From Trueperaceae bacterium (GTDB taxonomy: Bacteria > Deinococcota > Deinococci > Deinococcales > Trueperaceae), in the NCBI GenBank assembly GCA_024636105.1, contig JAGXHO010000044.1, positions 1 through 7,455 on the forward strand: a DNA stretch of 7,455 nt. The letters run 5' to 3'. The notes beneath the pieces were generated by a model. It made no database searches. It was given only the letters and a program-made list of their open reading frames with translations, and was not told the DNA's origin. Of the stretch, positions 1 to 4,947 are shown one piece after another. A program made the translations under genes and the position numbers. Positions within the stretch are counted from its first letter, which is position 1, and each line of letters starts with the position of its first letter.

Positions 1-27
1 CTCCAGTACGTGGTGCGCGGAACCTAG
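1..27 (+). CDS. possible C-terminal tail of an upstream gene (partial)
   Basis: Frame 1 reads eight sense codons (LQYVVRGT) and then TAG, followed by a short spacer before the next ribosome binding site. This is compatible with the end of a gene that begins outside the window. Eight residues are too few to name a family, and frame 2 is also open here, so this is a weak call based only on position. Confidence 0.22.
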   Translation, partial: LQYVVRGT

Positions 28-79
28 TTCGCCCGGTCCTCGCTCGGGGGCCCGGGCCCGGCAGAAAAGGGAGCACCTC

Positions 80-451
80 GTGGACCTAGGCGCGTTCTCG
101 CTCAGCTTGGCGGTAAAGGGCCTCGCGGCCTCGCGGGCGTTCTACGAGAAGCTCGGGTTCGCCGCGTTCGGCGGCGACCCCGACCAGAAGTGGTTGATCC
201 TCAAGAACGGCACCACGGTGATCGGCCTGTTCGAGGGCATGTTCGAAGCGAACCTGCTCACCTTCAACCCGGGGTGGGACGCCGACGCGAAGGAGCTCGC
301 CGAGTTCACCGACGTGCGCGCGCTGCAGCGCAGGCTCGAGGAGCAGGGGGTCGCGATCACCACCAGGGCCGACCCAGCGACGACCGGTCCCGCGCACTTC
401 GTCGTCGAGGATCCCGACGGCAACACGATCTTGGTCGACCAGCACGTGTGA
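80..451 (+). CDS. VOC family (glyoxalase/bleomycin-resistance fold) protein
   Basis: A 123-residue cytosolic single-domain protein of the vicinal oxygen chelate superfamily. The N-terminal strand (FSLSLAVKGL), the SRAFYEKLGF helix, the central VIGLFEGMFE and LTFNPGW segments and the C-terminal EDPDGNTILVDQH end match a widespread VOC subfamily of about 120-125 residues, so it looks complete. Such proteins pair betaalphabetabetabeta units, usually as dimers, and may bind a metal and an electrophilic or antibiotic ligand. The substrate of this subfamily is not established, and I see no His in the usual first-strand metal position. The GTG start is set by AAGGGAG at 67-73, six bases upstream, and by the family's usual N-terminus. 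The same frame is open to the window edge, but an earlier start would add an unrelated low-complexity tail. The stop overlaps the start of the acetyltransferase gene (GTGTGA), so the two are probably translationally coupled. The family call is firm; the function is open. Confidence 0.9.
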   Translation: MDLGAFSLSLAVKGLAASRAFYEKLGFAAFGGDPDQKWLILKNGTTVIGLFEGMFEANLLTFNPGWDADAKELAEFTDVRALQRRLEEQGVAITTRADPATTGPAHFVVEDPDGNTILVDQHV

Positions 452-1461
452 GCGAGCATCAGGACCTGGCCACGGACGACGCTTACGTCGCCGCGCCGTC
501 CCCGGCCGACGCCCCCACCGTCTTCGTCTCCGCGCGCCTGCGCTGCCGCCATTGGGTCGCCGCCGACCGCGGCGCCCTCCTCGAGGTCTACGGCGATGCC
601 GACGCGATGCGTTGGGTCGGCGACGGGACGGTCCTGTCGGAGGCTGATGCCGACCGCTGGCTGGACGTGACCGCGCGCAACTACGCGCGCCGCGGCTACG
701 GCATGTTCGCGCTCGAGGAGCGCGCGACCAGGCAGGTCGTCGGCTTCACGGGTCTGGTGCATCCCGACGACCAGCCCGAGGCGGAGGTCAAGTACGCCGT
801 GGCGCGACCCTGGTGGGGGCGCGGGCTCGCGACCGAAGCGGTGCGCCACGTGCTCGAGGCGGCAGCGGCGCGCTACGGGCTCACGGACGTGATCGCCACA
901 GTCGCGCCGGCGCATGCGGCGTCGCAGCGGGTGCTCGCCAAGGCGGGCTTGACGCGGCGCGCCGACCGGGTCCACGCCGACGGCACGCGCACGCTCGTCT
1001 TCGGGTGCGCGCTCCCGCCCGCCTTCGAGGTCCACCTGGTCACCGACGCGAACCGCCACCTACTCGACCGCGTCGACGACGACGTCTTCGACCACCCGAT
1101 CCGGCCCGAGTACCTCGCCGCCTTCCTGGCGAACCCCGCCAACCTGCTCGCCGTCGCCGTCGTCGACAGCACGGTGATCGGGATGGCTTCCGGCATCGCG
1201 TACGCCCACCCCGACAAGCCGCTCCAGCTCTTCGCGAACGAGGTCGGCGTCGCGGCGCGGTTCCACCGCCGTGGTGCCGGCGCGGCGGTGCTCGACGCCC
1301 TGTTGCGCCGTGGCCGCGAGCTCGGCTGCCGCGAGGCGTGGGTGGCGACCGAGGTGGGCAACGCTCCGGCGCGCGGGCTCTACCGCGCGCTCGGCGGCGT
1401 CGAGGACGAAGAGCCCGCGGTGGTGTACGTGTACCCGCTGGCGGAGGACAAGGGGGCGTAG
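448..1461 (+). CDS. tandem GNAT acetyltransferase (RimJ/RimL-like plus AAC(3)-I-like domains)
   Basis: A 337-residue protein carrying two GNAT folds in one chain. Residues about 26-188 form a RimJ/RimL-type (Acetyltransf_3) domain with the acetyl-CoA pyrophosphate loop ARPWWGRGLATEA (119-131) and a terminal LAKAGL motif. Residues about 193-332 form a second GNAT domain with the loop ARFHRRGAGAAVLD (270-283), then NAPARGLYRALGG (305-317). The pattern of the second half (VFDHPI.., EVGVAARFHRRGAG, ATEVGNAPARGLYRALGG..E) resembles AAC(3)-I aminoglycoside N-acetyltransferases. Both CoA loops look intact, so both halves could be active. Acceptors cannot be read from sequence; small amines, aminoglycoside-like compounds or protein N-termini are all possible. 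GTG at 448 overlaps the VOC stop by four bases, and no other upstream start keeps the domain boundary sensible. A longer in-frame reading back to 190 would overlap the whole VOC gene and is rejected. The + strand is empty downstream; a decayed minus-strand gene faces it. Confidence 0.87.
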   Translation: MSEHQDLATDDAYVAAPSPADAPTVFVSARLRCRHWVAADRGALLEVYGDADAMRWVGDGTVLSEADADRWLDVTARNYARRGYGMFALEERATRQVVGFTGLVHPDDQPEAEVKYAVARPWWGRGLATEAVRHVLEAAAARYGLTDVIATVAPAHAASQRVLAKAGLTRRADRVHADGTRTLVFGCALPPAFEVHLVTDANRHLLDRVDDDVFDHPIRPEYLAAFLANPANLLAVAVVDSTVIGMASGIAYAHPDKPLQLFANEVGVAARFHRRGAGAAVLDALLRRGRELGCREAWVATEVGNAPARGLYRALGGVEDEEPAVVYVYPLAEDKGA

Positions 1462-1477
1462 CGTCCGAGGCGCACGA

Positions 1478-1848
1478 CACGCTGCGGTCGGTGAGCGCGG
1501 TGCCGCGCTGGGCGCCCGAGGGGTCGGCGCGCTCGACGATCGGGATGAACTGCACGTGCGCCGCGCCGGCCTCGTCGCGCAGGAGCGCTTCCGGCGCCCC
1601 CCTTGTCGCGCCGGAAGCGGTCGTGCAGGTCGCGCGGGCCGTCGAGGCTCACCCCAACCAAGAAGCCGTGGCGCGCCGGGAACGCCCCCCAGTCGTCGTC
1701 GAGCCGCGTCGCTCATGCGGAAGGAGGAGCCTGGGTACAGGTCTTCCTCCTTGAGGAAGTAGCAGTAATCGCAGGCGAGGTTGCAGATCGCGCCCGTCGG
1801 CTTGGCCATCAGGTCGAACGGTCGCGACGCCGCCGGCATGGGGGTCAT
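1478..1848 (-). pseudogene. anaerobic sulfatase-maturase-like radical SAM gene, decayed (internal deletions, frameshifts, C-terminus lost)
   Basis: Three blocks in three minus-strand frames line up in order with anSME/AslB-type radical SAM proteins, which convert a sulfatase Cys or Ser to formylglycine. Block 1 (about 1848-1705) has the N-terminus PFDLMAKPTGAICNLACDYC with the 4Fe-4S CxxxCxxC motif, then YFLKEEDLYPG and FRMSD. Block 2 (about 1703-1598) has DDWGAFPARHGFLVGVSLDG followed by PRDLHDRFRRDKGG. Block 3 (about 1590-1478) has LLRDEAGAAHVQFIPIVER and then LTDRSV. From memory of the family (about 370-420 residues), some 60 residues, including the WQGGEPTL and QTNG region, are missing between blocks 1 and 2. 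About 40 are missing between blocks 2 and 3, and nearly 200, including the SPASM cluster cysteines, are missing after block 3. The start is ATG 1848 or, better placed behind AGGA, ATG 1839. No sulfatase gene is visible. An assembly or amplification artefact that collapsed an intact gene cannot be excluded. Confidence 0.8.
1586..1619. repeat. perfect 12-base inverted repeat at a deletion joint of the maturase relic
   Basis: CGCTTCCGGCGC (1586-1597) and GCGCCGGAAGCG (1608-1619) are exact reverse complements separated by ten bases. On the minus strand the 1608-1619 arm encodes part of the family motif HDRFRRDKGG. The 1586-1597 arm lies where the coding alignment jumps over about 40 missing residues into LLRDEAG. 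The second arm is therefore best read as an inverted copy made at the break rather than original gene sequence. There is no T-run on either side, so it is unlikely to be an intrinsic terminator. Confidence 0.75.
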
Positions 1849-2002
1849 CCTACGGGGTCGGCGATCTGTCGAGACGCGGTGTGCACGGTGCTCGTGACTC
1901 GCGGGCGACGGCGTGTACCGTGGACGGGAGTGGTGGCACCGGGGTTCGTGCACGTCGGGGGAACCTCTTTCTGGCGACGTCGCCGTTGGGCGCGGAGCCA
2001 TT

Positions 2003-2019
2003 TGGCGCACGGTGCGCCA
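2003..2019. promoter_or_regulatory. 17-base perfect dyad upstream of the release-factor-like gene
   Basis: TGGCGCAC-G-GTGCGCCA is a perfect 8+8 inverted repeat with one central base. It ends five bases before the GAGGAG ribosome binding site (2024-2029) and 15 bases before the ATG at 2035. As DNA it has the geometry of an operator for a dimeric repressor; as RNA it could fold as a 7-bp stem with a CGG loop beside the Shine-Dalgarno. Either would affect expression of the baeRF-HPF pair. The rest of 1849-2034 holds no gene I can support; a poor -35/-10 pair (GTGACT at 1894, TACCGT at 1916, 16-base gap) is the only promoter-like sequence seen. Confidence 0.45.
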
Positions 2020-2034
2020 CAGCGAGGAGATCGA

Positions 2035-3189
2035 ATGAACACGCTCGATGCAGATTTCGCCGCAGGGCTCTTCGACGACGGAGAGGCCCCTTGCCTTTCG
2101 CTGTACCAGCCGACGCATCGGCACCATCCGGACAACCGGCAAGATCCGATCCGGTTCGGCAACCTCGTGAAGGAGCTCGAGGAGTCGCTCCTTCAGAGCC
2201 TGCCCAAGGACGAGGTCCTGCCGTTGTTGGAGCCCTTCCGCACCATGGAGGACGACCGCGACTTCTGGAACCACACCCTCGACGGGCTTGCCGTGCTGGC
2301 GGCGAAGGGGACGTTCCGCGTGTACCGACTCCAGCGCCCCGTCGCCGAGTTGGCCGTCGTGGCGGACAGCTTCCACGTCAAGCCACTGATCCGCATCCTC
2401 CAGTCGGCCGACCGGTACCACGTCCTCGGCCTGAGCCGCCAGGAGGCCAAGCTCTTCGAGGGCAACCGCGACGCCTTGGACGAGATCGACCTGCACGAGG
2501 ACGTGCCGCGCACGCTCACCGACGCGCTCGGGGAGGAGCTGACGGAGCCGCACCTCACCGTCGCTTCGTACGGCGGCAAAGGGAGCGCCCAGGGGTCCAT
2601 GCACCACGGTCATGGGGGGAAGAGCGAGGAGCTGGACATCGACGCCGAACGCTTCTTCCGCGTCATCGACAAAGGGGTGCTCGAGCACCACTCGCAGCCG
2701 TCCGGCTTGCCGCTCATCCTGGCCGCGCTCCCGGAGCACCACCACCTGTTCCACGAGGTCAGCCGCAACCCGGCGCTGATCGAGGAGAGCATCGACGTGA
2801 ACCCGGACGCCCTGGCGTCGACCGACGCGCTCCGCGAGCGGGCTTGGCAGGTCATGGAGCCGCGCTACCGGGCGCGCTTGGCCGCGCTGGTCGAGGAGTT
2901 CGGCACCGCGAGGGCCAACGGGGTCGGCGGCGACGACGTGGCGGAGGTCGCCAAAGCGCTCGTGGGCGGGCGGGTGGCGACGCTGCTGATCGAAGCCCAG
3001 CGCGAGGTCTCGGGCCGCGTCGACGCCGAGACCGGCGACGTCGAGTTCGGCGACCTGGAGCACCCGGAGGTCGACGACTTGCTCGACGACCTGGGGATGC
3101 TGGCCCTCAAGATGGGCGGCGACGTCGTCGTCGTGCCGACCGAGCAGATGCCGACGGAGACCGGGGTCGCCGCGATCTACCGCTACTGA
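2035..3189 (+). CDS. bacterial archaeo-eukaryotic release factor-like protein (baeRF family)
   Basis: A 384-residue soluble protein that I recognise as a baeRF-type protein, most like family 3 of these eRF1/Pelota/Vms1 relatives. Supporting segments, in order, are CLSLYQPTHR (20-29) followed by QDPIRFGNLVKELEE (36-50); FWNHTLDGLAVL (77-88); FHVKPLIRILQSADRYHVLGLS (113-134); LFEGNR (140-145); and the C-terminal half with EPRYRARLAALVEEFG, GRVATLLIEAQ and ending AAIYRY. In classical eRF1 the peptidyl-tRNA hydrolysis loop is GGQ. The equivalent loop here appears to be the His/Gly-rich MHHGHGGKS (189-197), with GGK at 194-196 and no Gln, followed by the helix DAERFFRVIDKGV. It may therefore bind ribosomes without canonical hydrolase chemistry, or use other residues. 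The ATG at 2035 has GAGGAG five bases upstream, and the family N-terminus begins about 15 residues later, so longer in-frame readings back to 1603 are rejected. The HPF-like gene follows at 57 bases, probably in the same operon. The role in rescue or stalled-ribosome handling is inferred from fold and neighbour. Confidence 0.82.
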   Translation: MNTLDADFAAGLFDDGEAPCLSLYQPTHRHHPDNRQDPIRFGNLVKELEESLLQSLPKDEVLPLLEPFRTMEDDRDFWNHTLDGLAVLAAKGTFRVYRLQRPVAELAVVADSFHVKPLIRILQSADRYHVLGLSRQEAKLFEGNRDALDEIDLHEDVPRTLTDALGEELTEPHLTVASYGGKGSAQGSMHHGHGGKSEELDIDAERFFRVIDKGVLEHHSQPSGLPLILAALPEHHHLFHEVSRNPALIEESIDVNPDALASTDALRERAWQVMEPRYRARLAALVEEFGTARANGVGGDDVAEVAKALVGGRVATLLIEAQREVSGRVDAETGDVEFGDLEHPEVDDLLDDLGMLALKMGGDVVVVPTEQMPTETGVAAIYRY

Positions 3190-3246
3190 TGCCGGAGCCG
3201 ACCCGCAGACCGGTTCCATGGGAAGGCGCCGCGAGAGGATGACACG

Positions 3247-3564
3247 ATGATCGTTCAGATCAACACGGACAGCAACATCGAAGGCAGCAGTGAACTCACC
3301 GAGCGGCTCGAGGCCAGCGTGCGGAGCGGCCTGGAACGCTTCGGCGACAAGATCACGCGCGTGGAGGTGCACCTCCGCGATCAGAACAGCGACAAGAAGT
3401 CCGGCACGCACGACATGGATTGCACCCTCGAGGCGCGCGTCGCCGGGCTCCAGCCAGTAGCGGTGAGCCACCAATCGGCGACCGTGGAGGAGGCGCTCGA
3501 CGGTGCCGTCGGGAAGATGAAGCGCTCGCTCGAGAGCACGCTCGGGCGGTTGGAGCAGCGCTAG
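3247..3564 (+). CDS. HPF/RaiA-family ribosome-associated hibernation factor (short form)
   Basis: A 105-residue single-domain S30AE (betaalphabetabetabetaalpha) protein. MIVQINTDSNIEG opens the first strand, ELTERLEASVRSGLERFGDKITRVEVHLRDQNS gives the first helix and second strand, CTLEARVAGLQPVAVSHQSATVEEALDGAVGKM the remaining strands and second helix, and the chain ends shortly after. Members bind the 30S decoding region where mRNA and tRNAs sit and silence idle ribosomes. The C-terminal dimerisation domain of long HPF is absent, so it should behave like short HPF or YfiA types rather than build 100S dimers on its own. GAGAGGA at 3233-3239 lies seven bases ahead of the ATG. The gene sits 57 bases behind the release-factor-like gene, in the same direction, with a GC-rich hairpin directly after its stop. 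This fits a two-gene stress-response transcript. Confidence 0.88.
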   Translation: MIVQINTDSNIEGSSELTERLEASVRSGLERFGDKITRVEVHLRDQNSDKKSGTHDMDCTLEARVAGLQPVAVSHQSATVEEALDGAVGKMKRSLESTLGRLEQR

Positions 3565-3578
3565 GCGCCGTGCGGCGC
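3565..3578 (+). terminator. GC hairpin immediately after the HPF-like stop (weak terminator candidate)
   Basis: GCGCCG-TG-CGGCGC starts on the base after the TAG stop; with a realistic loop it gives a 5-bp stem with a 4-base loop. No T-run follows, so if it ends or stabilises the baeRF-HPF transcript it does so without the classical intrinsic signal. Such palindromes are not rare in sequence this rich in GC. Confidence 0.28.
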
Positions 3579-3589
3579 GGGCCGGGCGC

Positions 3590-3706
3590 TGGGGGACGTT
3601 CCTGGCCTTCGACGAGCGCATGAGCGCGACGATCGATCGCGAGGCGCGCGAGCGGGGCATCGCCGCCTTCGCGAGAACACCAGGCGTGTCGGTCGACGAG
3701 CTCTAG
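3590..3706 (+). pseudogene. orphan coding remnant, family not identified
   Basis: This frame reads WGTFLAFDERMSATIDREAR, then ERGIAAFARTPGVSVDEL and TAG. It looks like the C-terminal end of a folded protein, with an amphipathic helix and a terminal S-x-DEL, rather than random translation. There is no start with a ribosome binding site; the only ATG (3620) would give 28 residues, and upstream the frame becomes low-complexity Arg/Ala within a few codons. The best reading is a tail left after the front of a gene was deleted. The pattern faintly recalls C-termini of small P-loop kinase-like proteins, but I cannot assign it. The rest of 3565-3780 shows nothing else convincing. Confidence 0.3.
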
Positions 3707-3780
3707 GGACGTCATGCGCGGGCTCGGCTTGGAACCCTCACCATCCGAGTGAGCCGACGACGCCCATCACCCTCAACCAT

Positions 3781-3808
3781 GTGATACTCTCACGCATGGA
3801 AGTATCAC
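3781..3808. promoter_or_regulatory. predicted MarR operator overlapping a leaderless promoter
   Basis: GTGATACT (3781-3788) and AGTATCAC (3801-3808) are perfect inverted half-sites with starts 20 bases apart, close to two helical turns, in a locally AT-rich patch. The left arm includes an extended -10-like TGTGATACT and the TANNNT hexamer TACTCT (3785-3790). The ATG of the MarR gene (3796) lies in the spacer. A dimer bound here would cover the -10 and the expected transcription start, the usual layout of MarR autorepression. No convincing -35 is seen. Confidence 0.6.
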
Positions 3809-4302
3809 CCGCACGGATTGACGTGGCCCGCGCCGTCGACCCCGACCACCACCCGCTGTTCCGCCTCCTGCAGCACGTCGTCGGCCGCTCGATCGACGGG
3901 CTGCATGCGCTGTTGCAGGAGCACCATCTGTCGCTGCCGCAGTTGGGGGCGCTGCACTTCCTGCGCGCCGAGGGGACCCAGAGCGTCTCGGCGATCGCCC
4001 ACCACGTGCAGCTGTCGCTCGCGGCCACCAGCCATTTGATCGAACGTCTGGTCCAGCGCGGCCTCCTCGCCCGTACCGAGGACCCGTCGGATCGGCGCCA
4101 GAAGCGCGTCGACCTGACCGACGAGGGCCGCGCCCTGGTCTCCGGCATCCAGGCCGAGGCGATGGCCTCGCTCGACGCGCTGCTGGCCACGGTCCCGAAC
4201 GACCTACGGCAGCGCTTGGACCATGACCTTCGCGACGTGCTCGACGCTCTCGAACCCCCCTCGGCCCCGGCGGGCCGCCCCCCGACCGGGAGCGAACCAT
4301 GA
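3796..4302 (+). CDS. MarR-family transcriptional regulator
   Basis: A 168-residue winged helix-turn-helix protein of the MarR family. The N-terminal helix (PLFRLLQHVVGRSIDGLHALL) supports dimerisation, LPQLGALHFLRAEG leads into the HTH, VSAIAHHVQLSLAATSHLIERLVQRGLL (64-91) holds the recognition helix, and the wing carries the signature DPSDRRQKRVDLTDEG (96-111). Two C-terminal helices complete the dimer interface; the Pro-rich end (PPSAPAGRPP) is probably disordered. MarR proteins usually repress their own operon and release DNA on binding phenolic or other small ligands, or on oxidation. There is no Cys in the protein, which argues against thiol-based sensing. Two starts are possible: GTG 3781 and ATG 3796. 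Neither has a Shine-Dalgarno. I choose ATG because a TANNNT element ends five bases before it and the GTG is part of the operator arm. The stop overlaps the next ATG (ATGA), coupling it to the dehydrogenase-like gene. The ligand is unknown. Confidence 0.88.
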   Translation: MEVSPARIDVARAVDPDHHPLFRLLQHVVGRSIDGLHALLQEHHLSLPQLGALHFLRAEGTQSVSAIAHHVQLSLAATSHLIERLVQRGLLARTEDPSDRRQKRVDLTDEGRALVSGIQAEAMASLDALLATVPNDLRQRLDHDLRDVLDALEPPSAPAGRPPTGSEP

Positions 4303-4928
4303 CCCTCACGATTTTCGGCGCGACCGGCAAGACCGGCGTCCACCTCCTCGCCCAGGCGCTCGACGCGGGCCATCGGGTCCAGGCGTTGGTGCGCGATCCG
4401 TCCAAGGTCGCGCGGACGGACGAGCGGTTGACCTTGGTCCAGGGCGACGTCCGCGACGCCACGGCGGTGGCCCGCGCGATCGAAGGGAGCGACGCCGTGC
4501 TCAGCGCCCTCGGTCCGACGCGGAACGCGCCCGACCTGGCGGTCAGCACCGGCATGGCGCACGTGATCTCGGCGATGCAGGCCCACGGCGTGCGGCGGCT
4601 CGTCGTGGTCGCCGGCGCAGGCGTCGGCTCCGAGGGCGACCGGCCGGGCATGTTCGACCGCGCCATCGGGCTCGCGCTCCGCCTCGCCGCCAAGCACGTC
4701 TTGGCCGACATGCAGCGCACGGTGGAGCTGGTGCGCGCCTCCGACCGCGACTGGACCGTCGTGCGCGTGCCGATGCTCACCGACGGCCCCGCCACGGGGG
4801 CCGTGCGCATCGGCATGGTGGGCCGGGGCACCGGACCGCGCCTGGCGCGCGCCGACCTGGCCACGTTCCTCCTCGCCCAAGTCGACGACCGCAGCCACGT
4901 CCGGGCCAGCCCGGTCGTGTCGAACTGA
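4299..4928 (+). CDS. NAD(P)-binding atypical SDR (NmrA/BVR-B-like)
   Basis: A 209-residue Rossmann-fold protein. MTLTIFGATGKTG gives the glycine-rich GxxGxxG dinucleotide motif at residues 7-13. VQALVRDPSKV supplies an Arg after the second strand, typical of NADP preference, and LVQGDVRDATAV and SDAVLSALGPTRN follow the atypical-SDR plan. RRLVVVAGAGVGSE occupies the place of the catalytic strand, and YxxxK is not evident; DRDWTVVRVPMLTDG is the usual downstream segment. These proteins act as small NADPH-dependent reductases (flavin or biliverdin reductase B-like) or as redox-sensing binders. Which applies cannot be told here. The ATG overlaps the MarR stop by four bases, so the gene is very likely co-transcribed with the regulator and under its control. 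Full length for the family. Confidence 0.87.
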   Translation: MTLTIFGATGKTGVHLLAQALDAGHRVQALVRDPSKVARTDERLTLVQGDVRDATAVARAIEGSDAVLSALGPTRNAPDLAVSTGMAHVISAMQAHGVRRLVVVAGAGVGSEGDRPGMFDRAIGLALRLAAKHVLADMQRTVELVRASDRDWTVVRVPMLTDGPATGAVRIGMVGRGTGPRLARADLATFLLAQVDDRSHVRASPVVSN

Positions 4929-4947
4929 GTTGGTCGGCGCACCCGGC

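Noticed and set aside
48..59. GGGCCCGGGCCC palindrome before the VOC gene, a possible terminator.
   Set aside because: It is a simple G/C-run palindrome with no T-run after it, and is expected by chance in sequence this GC-rich.
1586..1619. The 12-bp stem as a terminator for the VOC-GNAT operon.
   Set aside because: It is about 125 bases past the stop and no T-run follows on either strand; its coincidence with the coding break is a better explanation.
1894..1921. Promoter GTGACT-16-TACCGT for the baeRF gene.
   Set aside because: Both hexamers are poor matches, and such pairs are easily found by chance; noted in the dyad entry only.
1973..1984. GGCGACGTCGCC 12-base palindrome in the baeRF leader.
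   Set aside because: Composed of common GC-rich coding-like triplets and of a length expected by chance in this window; the dyad at 2003-2019 is longer and better placed.
1060..3660. An 866-codon open frame on the minus strand.
   Set aside because: It runs antisense to the baeRF, HPF and GNAT genes with composition typical of shadow frames (Arg/Val/Leu/His rich). Only the short part around 1705-1848 is real protein sequence, the maturase block 1.
3780..3794. CRP-like TGTGA...TCAC site upstream of MarR.
   Set aside because: The half-sites are five, not six, bases apart and the right half lacks the final A. The larger GTGATACT/AGTATCAC repeat explains the sequence better.
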